A stretch of 64,000 bases of DNA from Streptomyces sp. TLI_146 (GCF_002846415.1 NZ_PJMX01000001.1:8432001-8496000), one strand, 5' to 3'; shown: positions 41,207-50,352, numbered from the stretch's first letter. The notes: generated by a model not told the origin, from the sequence alone. Numbers and translations are program-made.

Positions 41207-42075
41207 TACAAGCTATTTCGTTTGGTGTGATCTTGCGGGATGCTGGCTGAGTGGCAAGCCAGATTGTTGAGCGGATGGTGCCGGACGGTTTGTGGGAATT
41301 GTTCCAGCGGGTGGTGCCGCCGGCGCCGGTTCGCCCGCAGGGCGGCGGGCGCCGACGCCAGCACGGCGACCGTGAGGTCCTGGCCGCGATCGTCTTCGTG
41401 GCCACGTCAGGATGCACATGGAACCAGTTGCCGCCCGGCTTCGGGCCGTCGGGCGTGACCGCGTTCCGGCGGTTCACCGAGTGGTCCGAGGCCCGCGTGT
41501 GGGCCAGGCTCCACCGCCTCGTCCTTGACGAACTCGGTGCTCAGGGCGAGCTGGACTGGTCGCGGTGCGCGATCGACTCGGTCAGTGTCCGGGCGACAAA
41601 AGGGGGCAGCTGACGGGACCGAATCCGACCGATCGCGGCAAGAACGGCTCGAAGATCCACATGATCGTCGACCGGAACGGACTGCCGATCTCGATCGGCA
41701 TCTCCGCGGCCAACCTGCACGACAGCCAGGCCTTCGAGGCCTTGGTCCGTGGCATCCCACCCATCCGATCTCGTCGTGGACCCCGTCGGCGACGGCCGGA
41801 CAAGCTCCACGGCGACAAGGGATACGACTATCCCCACCTGCGACGATGGTTACGCTCGCGAGGCATCACGCCTCGCATCGCACGCCGGGGTGTGGAGAGT
41901 TCTGAACGCCTGGGCCGGCACCGGTGGGTGGTGGAGCGGAGCATCGCCTGGTTTGGCGGATGCCGACGACTCCACCGCCGATACGAGCGCAAGCCCGAAC
42001 ACTTCCTCGCCTTCACCGCCCTCGCCGCCACCCTCATCTGCCACCGCAGGCTCCCCAAATGAAATGTCCTTTTAG
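41207..42075 (+). mobile_element. IS5/IS427-type insertion sequence
   Basis: The transposase gene is flanked by imperfect terminal repeats: left ACAAGCTATTTCGTTTGG around 41210-41226 and, inverted, AAAGGACATTTCATTTGG around 42055-42072. The size (about 870 bp) and two-frame transposase fit the IS427 group, which usually duplicates TA. The right end abuts the MITE-like copy at 42074. Ends are placed to within a few bases. Confidence 0.7.
41251..42062 (+). CDS. IS5-family transposase, programmed frameshift
   Basis: Frame A (from GTG 41251 to the TGA at 41611-41613) gives the N-terminal part ending IDSVSVRATKGGS. Frame B (-1) picks up at the same place and gives the rest: TDRGKNGSKIHMIVDRNGLP, HGDKGYDYPHLRRWL and ERLGRHRWVVERSIAWF. 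Together they hold a DDE triad (Asp in IDSV, Asp in HGDKGYD, Glu in VVERS). The overlap contains the slippery run AAAAGGGGG (about 41598-41606), as expected for -1 programmed frameshifting in this IS group. It is likely functional. Confidence 0.78.
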
Positions 42076-42300
42076 GGCCTGTCCGATGGGTCCGGTCGAC
42101 ACGCGGGGGTTTGGCACGCCCATCTGCGGCGTTGTCGTCAGTGGCCGACTCCCCCAAGCTCTCAGCTTCGTTCGAGCAGGGAGGGACCCCCACGCGTCGA
42201 CGCCCTCCTCCGCCTTGCAGCTGGACGCACCAAACCCCCGCCCACCAGCACCTAAAGAGCCCCCGGACGGAGGCCGACGGGACCCGTTCGGACAGGCCCT
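42074..42300 (-). mobile_element. MITE-like element, right copy in inverse orientation (227 bp)
   Basis: The copy starts AGGGCCTGTCCGATGGG and ends with TCGGACAGGCCCT, and TA flanks both ends, as expected for a TA target duplication. Read in reverse it aligns to 31924-32146 almost throughout. Because the two copies are inverted and 9.9 kb apart, they flank the ALF, pseudoprotease and nuclease genes and the IS. Confidence 0.78.
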
Positions 42301-42327
42301 AGCGGAAGGGCGTACGGGGCCCGTTCG

Positions 42328-42801
42328 TCATCGGTCGAGCGGAGCCCGCGGGCCGGCGAGGAGGTCCGCGGCGGTGGCGCTCCAGTCGACGCCGCAGAGC
42401 TCGTCGCCGGCGGGAACGAGCCGGTAGGTGTGCTCCAGCCACTGCGCCAGCGGTGGTGTCGGCAGTTCGAACAGCGCCGCCATGTCACCGGAGACCAGTT
42501 GGAGCCGCGCGGTCGTCCGGTCGCCGGGGTGCGACGGCCAGATCTGGACGGCGCCGAGGCCGCTCCTCGCGTACAGCCCCTGCCGCAGGAGGTCGCGCCC
42601 GATGTGCCAGCGGGCGCACGGGCCGCCCTCGACGGTGAACTCCGTGGACACGACCAAGGGCGAAGCGAGGTCGAACCCGAACACGGCGCTGACCGCCTGG
42701 CGGGCCGAGACACCCAGGACGCGTTCGATGGCCAGGGTGAGCCGGGGACGGGCGTGCGGTGTCGTTCGACCGGGCTGCACACCTGCTGGGTGGGCGCTCA
42801 T
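42328..42801 (-). CDS. SsgA-like (SALP) cell-division/sporulation regulator
   Basis: The 157-residue protein matches the SsgA-like family: AVFGFDLASPLVVSTEFTVE, CARWHIGRDLLRQGLY, the G-x-VQIWPS strand, LQLVSGDMAALFELPTPPL and an acidic C-terminus. SALPs are restricted to sporulating actinomycetes, where SsgA/SsgB place FtsZ and others affect spore wall and autolysins. Start ATG 42801 has AGGA upstream, at a rather long distance. This copy is divergent from an alpha/beta hydrolase and may be one of the extra SALPs rather than SsgA or SsgB itself. Confidence 0.85.
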   Translation of the reverse strand: MSAHPAGVQPGRTTPHARPRLTLAIERVLGVSARQAVSAVFGFDLASPLVVSTEFTVEGGPCARWHIGRDLLRQGLYARSGLGAVQIWPSHPGDRTTARLQLVSGDMAALFELPTPPLAQWLEHTYRLVPAGDELCGVDWSATAADLLAGPRAPLDR

Positions 42802-43094
42802 GACGTGGGAGTCCTTCTCTGCGGCGGACGCTGACCCGCCTCACTCTCGTCCCCTGCGGAGCCGCGTGCGTACGTAAGTTGACCGTCGGGTTCTCGCGGT
42901 GTGTGAGGCGCCGCCCAGCAGAGTGCTGTCCTCCTTGAAGTGTTCTGTCCGGTTGGTTCCTCGGTGGATCGGTCAGCCGCGCACGACAGACGCATGACGT
43001 TAAGTCATTCGACTGTCGCCCTTGGACCGCGACTCGACGAACCTGGAGCAGTCACCCGCTGCCGTATGGCCGTGATGCTCGAAGGAGCCCCACC

Positions 43095-43898
43095 GTGAAA
43101 CGTACTCCCGTCGTGTTCATCCACGGCGCGTGGCTGCACGCGCTGTCCTGGGAGCCATGGGTGGAGCGCTTCACCAGCCGGGGATTCCGCACGTTCGCCC
43201 CCGGCTGGCCGGGGGAGGGGCCCGTGCGGGACATGCGCGAGGCACCGGACACGCTCGGCGGCCCCGGTCTGGACGCGCTCACCGACCACTACGCCGCCTT
43301 CGTGCGGTCCCTCGACACCGCGCCGGTGATCGTGGGGCACTCGGTCGGCGGTCTCATCGCCCAGCGCCTCATCGCCGCCGACCTGGGGCGCGCCGCGGTG
43401 GCCATCGCGCCCGCCCCCATCAACGCCATCCTGCTGCCCGCGTCGTTCGCCCGGTTGCTGTCCACCGCCGCGAGCGGCCCCGGCCGGCCGTCGGTCGCCC
43501 TGTCGCCGCGGGTCTTCCACCGGGTCTTCGCGAACACGGTCGCGGTGGAGGAGGCGCGGCGACTCCACGAGCACCACGTCGTGCCCGCCCCCTCCCGGCT
43601 GTTCGCCGACCTCGGGTGCGGCGCCGGGGGCCCCAGCCCGCACACCGCCGTGGACGTCGCCAACGCGGCTCGCGGCCCGCTCCTGCTGGTCTCGGGGCAG
43701 GAGGACAGACTCGTCCCGGACGCGGCGACCCGCGCCGCGTTCAAGCAGTACGGAGACACCGCGGCGGTCACCGATCTGAAGCAGTTCGCGGACCGCGCCC
43801 ACTCGCTCGTCATCGACAGCGGCTGGCGCCAGGTCGCCGACCACGTGCTCGGCTGGCTGCACGAACAGGGGGTCCGCGCCCACTCCCCGGACGGCTGA
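43095..43898 (+). CDS. Alpha/beta hydrolase
   Basis: The 267-residue protein has the oxyanion motif HGAWLHALSWEPW, the nucleophile elbow GHSVGG and a catalytic Asp/His pair probably in SGQEDRLVP and FADRAHSL. Its closest known types are the hydrolases with PGWPGEG motif found next to drug-resistance genes and in xenobiotic degradation in actinomycetes. RBS AAGGAG precedes ATG 43095. It converges with the LAL regulator gene over 8 bp. Confidence 0.87.
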   Translation: MKRTPVVFIHGAWLHALSWEPWVERFTSRGFRTFAPGWPGEGPVRDMREAPDTLGGPGLDALTDHYAAFVRSLDTAPVIVGHSVGGLIAQRLIAADLGRAAVAIAPAPINAILLPASFARLLSTAASGPGRPSVALSPRVFHRVFANTVAVEEARRLHEHHVVPAPSRLFADLGCGAGGPSPHTAVDVANAARGPLLLVSGQEDRLVPDAATRAAFKQYGDTAAVTDLKQFADRAHSLVIDSGWRQVADHVLGWLHEQGVRAHSPDG

Positions 43899-43905
43899 GC
43901 CCGCG

Positions 43906-46668
43906 TCACTCGTCGTCGGGAAGGCCGCTGAGGGCGTCGCGCAGTGCGGCGCGCGAGGTGATGCCGAGTTTGGGGAAGATCCGGTAGAGGTGGGAGCTGA
44001 CGGTACGCGGCGAGAGGTGCATGCGTACGCCGATCTCCTTGTTGGTCAGGCCGCCGGCGGCGAGATCCGCGATGCGGCGTTCCTGCCAGGTCAGGGTGGC
44101 CAGGCCGGCCGTGGCGGCGGACACGGGCGCCCCGGCGGCACGGAGCTCGGCCCGGGCCCGTTCGGCCCACGGGGGTGTGCCGAGCCGGTCGAACGCCTCG
44201 GCGGCCAGGGTGAGGGCGAGGCGCGCGGCGCCGCGTGCGCGGGTGTGGCGGAGCCGGACGCCGTGCGCGAGGCGGATACGGGCGAGCTCGAAGGGGAAGC
44301 TGTCGGCGGCGGGATGGGTCTCGGCGCGCCGGTAGAGCTCGTCGGCCTCGGCCGGGTCGGTGGCGGTCAGCGCCAGGGCGCCGTAGGTGATCAGGGCGAG
44401 CCGGGGGGAGACGGCCGGGAGGCCGGCCCGGTGGGCGGCGAGGGCGTGGTGGCGGGCCTGTTCGGTGCGGCCGGTGTGCAGGGCCGCCTCGACCAGGTCG
44501 AGCAGGGTGCGGGGGGCCTGGTGGGCGTAGGGGGTGAATGAGCCGGGGGGTGTGATGCCGATGGCGTGGAGGTAAGCGGCTTCGTAGTCGCCTTCGGTGA
44601 GGGCTGCGGCGGTGCCGATCGCGTCGGCGATCTGGGTGAGGAAGCCGACGCCCCGGGGGCGGGCCCAGGTGTCGACGGCGGCCTGGAGCCGCCGCGCCCG
44701 GTCGGTGTCGCCGCGCATCGCGGCGAGCAGCCCGAGATACGCCCGGGTGTGGTGGACGAACAGCGCGTTCTGGTGCGACGTGGTGAGCTCCAGGACGCGC
44801 CGGCCGGTCCCTTCGGCCTCGTCCCACTCACCGACCGCCATCTGGTCGAGCATGATCAGGTGGAGCATCGTCATGGCCGATGCCACCGCCCCCGTCTCCA
44901 CCTCGCGGTCGACAGTGCGCTGCAGGTGCGGCCGGAACCGGCCGAGGGTGTCCACGTGGTAGGCGGCGACACCCAGGCGGGTGGTCTCCCACGGTTCGAG
45001 GCGGTGGACGTCGGCGAGTGCGGTTTCCAGCCGCTCGCCCACGCCCGCACCGCGGCGCACCACATCGCTCCAGGCGTCCTCGTACGTACGGCAGCTCGCG
45101 GGCACCGACTCGCCCAGGGAGTCGAGGAGTTGGTGGGTGCGCTGCCACGACGGCTCGTCGCTCGCGTACTGGTCGATGGCCAGGAGCAGGTTGACCAGCC
45201 GGGTGAGGACCTCGCTCGGCTCCTGTGCGCCCGTGTCGCGAAGGTGCTCGACGGCGGCCGTGACCTGGCGCCGGGAGGACCGTACGTCCCCGTCGTCGTA
45301 GAGCGCGGCATAGGCCGATGCGAGGACGGACGCCGGGGACCGGTCGGTCCCCGGCGCGGCGTCGGAGCGGACCAGCTGCTGGGCCCGGTCCAGCAGACCG
45401 GCCTGGCCGGCGACGAACGAGGCGTTGCCGAGCCTGCGGGAGCGCTGCTGGTGCCCCTCGCTCAGCTCCGCCGCGCGGGTCAGCCACGCCACGGCGGCCA
45501 GTGAACCACCGCGCAGGGTAGCGGAGTCGGCGGCGGCCTCCAGGACGGCCGCCACCTCCTCGTCGGGATCCACCGTCGAGGCCGCCAGGTGCATGGCGCG
45601 CCGCTCCACGTCCTCGTGGTGCACGCGCGCGAGGGCCGCGTGTGCGGCTCGCCGTTCGTTGGGGGTCGCCATCTGGACGACCGTGGAGCGCACCAGCGGG
45701 TGGCGGAAGACGAAGTCGCCGCTGAGCGGATCCACGTCCAGCAGCCCGCAGGCGGCCGCCTCGTCGGCGTCCCTCATGTGGTAGCGCACACCGTACGCGT
45801 GGCTGGTCACCGCATCCGCTCCGACACCGTCCAGCGCGCCGCGCAGCAGCTCCACGCGGACGGCGGGGCCCAGTGCCTCGATGCGCGCGCCGTACACCTG
45901 CTGGAGGCGCAGGGGGAGCGGGACAGGGGTGTATCCGGGGCTCTCCTGCTGGTTGCCCGCCGCCCGGCCGCTGCGCAGCACGTGGGGCGGCAGTTCGAGC
46001 AGGGCCAGCGGGTTGCCCCGTGCCTCGTTGAGGACCAGCCGGCGGATGCGGGGGCCGAGGCCGGGGTTGCGCAGGTCCAGGAGCTGTCCGGCAGCCTCCT
46101 CCGACAGTGTGGGTACGGCCAGTTCGGGCAGCGCGGCCGTGTCGAAGCCGGAGGGCACGCCCGAGCGCAGGCCCACGACGAGCCGGACCGAGCTGCCGGT
46201 GAGCCGCCGCCCCACGAATCCGCAGACCTCGGTGCTGGCGGTGTCGAACCACTGGCCGTCGTCGAGCGCCAGCAGGAGCGGTACGGGCGAGGCCACCAGG
46301 GAGAGCAGGTCCAGGACGGCGATACCGAGCGACATGACCGAGGGCGGCGGGCCCCCGCTCCTGCCGAAGACGACGTCGAGGGCCTCCCGGTGGCGGTGGT
46401 CCAGCCGGTGGGTGTGGGGGAGCAGGGGGTACAGGAGCTGGTGCAGACCGGCGAACGGCAGCCCGGACTCGGCCTCCACCCCGGCCGCCCGGACCACCTG
46501 GTACTGCTCGGCCGAGGCGAGGCGGGTGACGTGGTCCAGCAGGGCGCTCTTGCCCACGCCCGGCTCGCCCCGCAGGACCAGGGCACGGCCCCCGGCGTCC
46601 GTCACGAACGCGGACAGTACCTCCCGCTCGTGCTCACGGCCGATCAGCGGTGCGTCGATCGACTCCAT
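43906..46668 (-). CDS. Large LuxR-family (LAL) ATP-binding regulator
   Basis: 920 residues with an N-terminal AAA-type ATPase (Walker A RGEPGVGKSALLDH at residues 33-46, a LLLALDDGQWFD Walker B), a long helical TPR-like region, and a C-terminal LuxR helix-turn-helix (LTWQERRIADLAAGGLTNKE, then LSPRTVSSHLYRIFPKLG). LAL proteins are activators of antibiotic and transport genes. ATG 46668 is chosen; the upstream ATG at 46746 would add 26 residues before the expected start. It is convergent with the hydrolase gene, and its upstream region holds CACACGTGTG palindromes. Confidence 0.87.
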   Translation of the reverse strand: MESIDAPLIGREHEREVLSAFVTDAGGRALVLRGEPGVGKSALLDHVTRLASAEQYQVVRAAGVEAESGLPFAGLHQLLYPLLPHTHRLDHRHREALDVVFGRSGGPPPSVMSLGIAVLDLLSLVASPVPLLLALDDGQWFDTASTEVCGFVGRRLTGSSVRLVVGLRSGVPSGFDTAALPELAVPTLSEEAAGQLLDLRNPGLGPRIRRLVLNEARGNPLALLELPPHVLRSGRAAGNQQESPGYTPVPLPLRLQQVYGARIEALGPAVRVELLRGALDGVGADAVTSHAYGVRYHMRDADEAAACGLLDVDPLSGDFVFRHPLVRSTVVQMATPNERRAAHAALARVHHEDVERRAMHLAASTVDPDEEVAAVLEAAADSATLRGGSLAAVAWLTRAAELSEGHQQRSRRLGNASFVAGQAGLLDRAQQLVRSDAAPGTDRSPASVLASAYAALYDDGDVRSSRRQVTAAVEHLRDTGAQEPSEVLTRLVNLLLAIDQYASDEPSWQRTHQLLDSLGESVPASCRTYEDAWSDVVRRGAGVGERLETALADVHRLEPWETTRLGVAAYHVDTLGRFRPHLQRTVDREVETGAVASAMTMLHLIMLDQMAVGEWDEAEGTGRRVLELTTSHQNALFVHHTRAYLGLLAAMRGDTDRARRLQAAVDTWARPRGVGFLTQIADAIGTAAALTEGDYEAAYLHAIGITPPGSFTPYAHQAPRTLLDLVEAALHTGRTEQARHHALAAHRAGLPAVSPRLALITYGALALTATDPAEADELYRRAETHPAADSFPFELARIRLAHGVRLRHTRARGAARLALTLAAEAFDRLGTPPWAERARAELRAAGAPVSAATAGLATLTWQERRIADLAAGGLTNKEIGVRMHLSPRTVSSHLYRIFPKLGITSRAALRDALSGLPDDE

Positions 46669-46975
46669 CGCCCCCACTTCCCTCTCCCCGGAAACAGCCC
46701 GCCCGGACGTCGTCGCGGCCGCTCGAAGGGGATGCGCCGGGCGCAAGGGCGAGAGAGTACGGCGTCGTCAGCGGGGCGGCGCATGTGTCCCTGTCATGCC
46801 CATCCTCACGCAGAAGCGTAAATGCCCCCGAGCGGGCTCCGTCACCCGCTATGGCCGAAACCTGGCGGAGCGCGGCCCGCCAGGCCGCCGGACACCGGGT
46901 TCGCGTGATGCGGTGGCCAGGGCAGAACCAGACATACGTGCAACCTGCGTAACGGAGGTGACGAACGGTCAGAGG

Positions 46976-47026
46976 TCACACGTGTGTTCTGCTAGCGTGT
47001 GTTTCGCCGTCACACGTTGCGTGTGA
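46976..47026. promoter_or_regulatory. CACACGTGTG palindromes upstream of the second I36-like gene
   Basis: TCACACGTGTGTT (46976-46988) contains the 10-bp palindrome CACACGTGTG. TCACACG-TTG-CGTGTGA (47010-47026) is a perfect inverted repeat with 7-bp arms. Both lie 75-125 bp upstream of ATG 47101, where a promoter is expected. The same 13-bp string occurs inverted at 50431-50443, upstream of the EEP-SGNH-beta-helix gene. Confidence 0.65.
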
Positions 47027-47100
47027 GGTGTGTGTGGCCCAGGCGTGGCACGGAGCTGCGGCCGGCCCCAGTCCCGACACGAACCGGAAAGTAGAAACCC

Positions 47101-47547
47101 ATGGCACTGAAGTCCTTCAAGGCCAGAACCGCCGCTGTCGCGGGCGCGGTTGCCGCCACGGCGCTGCTCTCGGCGGCCCCGGCGTTCGCGGACAACCCCC
47201 CGTACAGCGGCTGCCCCGACTGGGCGCTCTGCCTTTACCAGGACGGTGGCGGCAAGGGGTCGAAGGTGATCGTCACCCCGCCGCCGGCCGGTGGCAACAC
47301 GAAGATAGTGAGACTCATCAACACCCACTTCCTCAACCACGAGCTGGCCGACAACCAGGTCTCCTCCTGGCTGAACAACTCGCAGTGCCAGATCGAGTTC
47401 TGGGACGACCCGAGCGGCGAGCTGCACCCCTCCGACCTGGACTTCGCGCAGTCCTGGCACTGGGGAGAGAAGGGCGACTACTCCGCCGGGACCTCCAAGT
47501 ACTACAACAACGACCGGATCTCGTCGATGCGCTTCTACTGCCCCTGA
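47101..47547 (+). CDS. Secreted I36/beta-gamma-crystallin inhibitor-like protein
   Basis: The 148-residue precursor has a signal peptide (KSFKARTAAVAGAVAATALL ... AFA) and a mature domain with four Cys (SGCPDWALCLYQDGGGKGSK ... SQCQIEF ... FYCP) and a final DRISSMRFY strand. The C-x5-C opening matches the other I36-like protein in this window and the SMPI family. The pro-region of the first copy is absent here. It is preceded by CACACGTGTG palindromes and followed by a 21-bp perfect terminator stem. Confidence 0.8.
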   Translation: MALKSFKARTAAVAGAVAATALLSAAPAFADNPPYSGCPDWALCLYQDGGGKGSKVIVTPPPAGGNTKIVRLINTHFLNHELADNQVSSWLNNSQCQIEFWDDPSGELHPSDLDFAQSWHWGEKGDYSAGTSKYYNNDRISSMRFYCP

Positions 47548-47555
47548 GGCGCACA

Positions 47556-47604
47556 GCGAAGGCGTCTGCCCCGGCCCGGAAGAGGCCGGGGCAGACGCCT
47601 TCGC
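47556..47604. terminator. 21-bp perfect hairpin terminator
   Basis: The 21 bases at 47556-47576 pair exactly with 47584-47604 around a 7-nt loop (CGGAAGA), 8 bp after the stop of the second I36-like gene. The arm core is GGCGTCTGCCCCGGCC. Confidence 0.88.
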
Positions 47605-47667
47605 CCGTTCCCGCCCGCACCTCCTGGAGCACGCCCTCGGACGAGCGGAACTCCAGGCGGCGGCGTG

Positions 47668-48177
47668 TCACCGCACGAGGGTGTACAGGACCGAGCGCTC
47701 CTGCTTGTGGCGCCGGATACGCCCCTTGGCGACCAGGGACTCCAGGGTGTTCCGCACCACCTGAGGCGTCGGGTTGCGCCCCGGGTGCTTCTCCATGAGC
47801 TCGTCGCGCAGGTCCTTGGCCGCGCGGGGCTTCTCGTGACCCGTGAGCAGGTCCATCAGCAGGTCCCCGAGCAGCGGCTGGGGGGACCGCTCCTTTGCGC
47901 CGCCCTTCGCCCTCGCGGCGGCGGGCGCTGTCGCGCTGCGGCGCCCGGTGGGCGCGGCCGCGGGCTCCTCCTGCGCCTGCTCCGGCAGACGCGAGGCATC
48001 CGCGAAACCCTCGTACCGCTCGGCGAGTTCGAGTATGTCCGTCAGCAGGGTCTCCTCCTGCTTCAACAGCTCGATCTTCTTCGCCAGCTCTTCCTGGCGC
48101 CTGCGGTTCTCCTCCAGTTCCGACGCGACCTGTTCCACGTATCGCGATCGGAGCTTGGCGGCGGATTGGCTGCTCAC
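47668..48177 (-). CDS. Coiled-coil winged-helix regulator-like protein
   Basis: GTG 48177 has GGGAG upstream. The 169-residue product has an N-terminal coiled coil (QVASELEENRRRQEELAKKI), a low-complexity Ala/Pro linker, and a C-terminal winged helix (LLGDLLMDLLTGHEKPRAAK, then PTPQVVRNTLESLVAKGRIR, then SVLYTLV). I know this layout from actinomycete regulatory proteins without a named function. The start codon lies inside a variant of the CACACGT motif (minus strand AACGTGTGAG), which suggests the protein could regulate itself or the neighbouring genes that carry the same palindrome. Confidence 0.68.
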   Translation of the reverse strand: MSSQSAAKLRSRYVEQVASELEENRRRQEELAKKIELLKQEETLLTDILELAERYEGFADASRLPEQAQEEPAAAPTGRRSATAPAAARAKGGAKERSPQPLLGDLLMDLLTGHEKPRAAKDLRDELMEKHPGRNPTPQVVRNTLESLVAKGRIRRHKQERSVLYTLVR

Positions 48178-48340
48178 ACGTTCACTCCCTCGACTCGGAT
48201 GATGCTGCGCATGGTACCCATGCCGAGGGGCCCTTGTGCTGGGGGCGTCGACGCCCGACGGCATTGCCGAGCGCCTTCACTCATCACCATAAGGGCAAAT
48301 GTGTCTCTGCGTCCTCCGAGCGGACAGCGGTTCTCCGGAC

Positions 48341-48352
48341 TCACACATGTGT
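48341..48352. promoter_or_regulatory. ACACATGTGT palindrome
   Basis: TCACACATGTGT contains a perfect 10-bp palindrome (ACACATGTGT, 48343-48352), a close relative of the CACACGTGTG sites around the I36-like and EEP-SGNH genes. It lies about 165 bp upstream of the winged-helix gene. Confidence 0.5.
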
Positions 48353-48459
48353 CGCCCGGCCGATGCGGCGGCCGGGCGAGGCGGCCAGGCAGACCCCGTC
48401 GAGGACACGGCGGCCCGCCGAGCGTACGGCCTTGGCGGGCCACCGGGCACGCCGTCGGC

Positions 48460-50094
48460 TCACACCTCCGGGGCCGTGGTCTCCTTGAGCACTCCGTCGG
48501 CCAGCCGCAGCCAGCGGTCGACTCCGATGCGGGCCAGGAACCGCTCGTCGTGGCTGATCACCATGAACGCCCCCCGGTAGGAGTTGAGCGCGCCCTCCAA
48601 CTGGCCGGTGCTGACCAGGTCGAGGTTGTTGGTCGGCTCGTCGAGCAGCAGGAGCTGCGGGGCCGGTTCGGCGCACAGTACGCAGGCCAGGGTGGCGCGC
48701 AGCCGCTCGCCACCGGAGAGCACGCCGACCGGGAGATGGGCCCGTGCGCCGCGGAAGAGGAAGCGGGCGAGCAGGTTCATCCGCTCGGCCTCGGGCCGCT
48801 CGGGCGCGAAGGCGGTGAAGTTCTCCGCCACGGTGCGGTCCGGATCGAGCAGGTCCAGGCGCTGTGAGAGGTAGGCGATCCGGCCGTCGTTGCGCCTGAT
48901 CTCCCCGCTGTCCGGGGTGAGTTCGCCGGTGACCAGCCGCAGCAGGGTGGTCTTGCCCGCGCCGTTGGGGCCGGTCAGCGCGATGCGTTCGGGGCCGCGG
49001 ACGGTCAGGCCGACGCCGCCGTCGGCGAACACCGCGCGCTCGCCGTGGTGGACACGCAGCCGCTCGCCGAGGAAGAGGGTGCGTCCGGCGGGTACCTGGG
49101 TGTCGGGCAGCTCCAGGGTGATGCGCTGCTCCTCGCGCAGTGCTCGGCCGGCTTCGTCGAGCCGGGCCTTGGCCTCGCTGACCCGGGACGCGTGCATCTG
49201 CCCGGCCCGGCCCGCGGCCTCCTGCGCGCCGCGCTTCATGTTGCCGGCGAAGATACGGGGCAGACCCGCGTCCTTGAGGTTGCGGGCGGCGTTGCTCTGG
49301 CGCCGCTCGGCCCGCTCCCGGGCCTGCTGCAGCTCGCGCTTCTCGCGCTTGAGCTCCTGCTCGGCGTTGCGGACGTTCTTCTCGGCCACCTCCTGCTCGG
49401 CGCGCACGGCCTCCTCGTAGGCCGTGAAGTTCCCGCCGTACAAACGCAGTTCGCCGCTGTCGAGTTCGGCGATGCGCTCCATGCGGTCGAGCAGTGCACG
49501 GTCGTGGCTGACCAGCAGCAGACAGCCGGTGAAGTCCTCCAGCACGTCGTAGAGCCGGCGCCGGGCCTCCTGGTCGAGGTTGTTGGTCGGCTCGTCGAGC
49601 AGCAGGACGTCGGGGCGCCTGAGCAGTTGGGCGGCGAGGCCGAGGAAGACGATCTGGCCGCCGCTGAGCGTACTCAGACTGCGGTCCATGGCGAGCTCGG
49701 CCAGGCCCAGGCGGCCGAGCTGGGCGCGGGTGCGCTCCTCGATGTCCCAGTCGTCGCCGATGACGGCGAAGTGCTCCTCGCCCACGTCACCGGACTCGAC
49801 GGCGTCCAGGGCGCGGATCACCGCGTCGATGCCGAGCACCTCGGCGACCGTGAGACCGCCGGTCAGGGGCAGGCTCTGCGGCAGATGGCCGAGCGTGCCC
49901 TGGACCGTCACCGAACCGGTGGCGGGCCTGAGTTCACCGGCGATGAGCTTGAGCAGGGTGCTCTTGCCGGAGCCGTTGGGGGCGACCAGGCCCGTACGGC
50001 CGCCGGCCAGGGTGAACGACAGGTCGTGGAAGACCGGGGTGTCGTCGGGCCAGGCGAAGGAGAGGTTCGAGCAGACGACGGTGGCGTCGGACAT
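48460..50094 (-). CDS. ABC-F ATPase, antibiotic-resistance type
   Basis: 544 residues with two ABC domains and no membrane part: Walker A GSGKST (first) and GPNGAGKTT (second), signature LSGGQ and LSGGER, and two DEPTNNLD Walker B ends. The linker between them is highly charged (ELKREKRELQQARERAERRQ). ABC-F proteins bind the ribosomal E site and protect it from macrolide, lincosamide, streptogramin or pleuromutilin drugs, or help elongation. ATG 50094 has GAGG at rather long spacing. A short open frame and hairpin lie in its leader. Confidence 0.87.
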   Translation of the reverse strand: MSDATVVCSNLSFAWPDDTPVFHDLSFTLAGGRTGLVAPNGSGKSTLLKLIAGELRPATGSVTVQGTLGHLPQSLPLTGGLTVAEVLGIDAVIRALDAVESGDVGEEHFAVIGDDWDIEERTRAQLGRLGLAELAMDRSLSTLSGGQIVFLGLAAQLLRRPDVLLLDEPTNNLDQEARRRLYDVLEDFTGCLLLVSHDRALLDRMERIAELDSGELRLYGGNFTAYEEAVRAEQEVAEKNVRNAEQELKREKRELQQARERAERRQSNAARNLKDAGLPRIFAGNMKRGAQEAAGRAGQMHASRVSEAKARLDEAGRALREEQRITLELPDTQVPAGRTLFLGERLRVHHGERAVFADGGVGLTVRGPERIALTGPNGAGKTTLLRLVTGELTPDSGEIRRNDGRIAYLSQRLDLLDPDRTVAENFTAFAPERPEAERMNLLARFLFRGARAHLPVGVLSGGERLRATLACVLCAEPAPQLLLLDEPTNNLDLVSTGQLEGALNSYRGAFMVISHDERFLARIGVDRWLRLADGVLKETTAPEV

Positions 50095-50245
50095 GGAGAT
50101 GACCTCGCGAGGATGGCGGGCAGACAGACCTCTGCCCTGGGCGACGTGGGAAAAGGGGATACGACGACATCGGCCACGGCAGCGGCGCTCTGGCAGCACC
50201 GGCCGACGGCCGCTCACATCCGGGTCTCACCCGGAGATGTCGTCG

Positions 50246-50272
50246 TCACCCGCCACGTCTGCGACTCCTCAT
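50246..50272 (-). CDS. Possible leader peptide of the ABC-F gene
   Basis: An 8-codon frame (MRSRRRGG) lies 150 bp upstream of the ABC-F start. It is followed by a stem (CCGGGT/ACCCGG near 50220-50236) and further GC stems before the gene. ABC-F resistance genes are often controlled by drug-stalled leader peptides, which this would fit. No good ribosome-binding site is seen; a leaderless or short-leader message is possible. This call is weak. Confidence 0.28.
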   Translation of the reverse strand: MRSRRRGG

Positions 50273-50352
50273 TCAAGCGGTCAAGTCGATCACACCTTAG
50301 CAGCCGTGGTGAGGCATGCCATCCGTATTTCGGCGCAAGGGTGATGTGCCGT

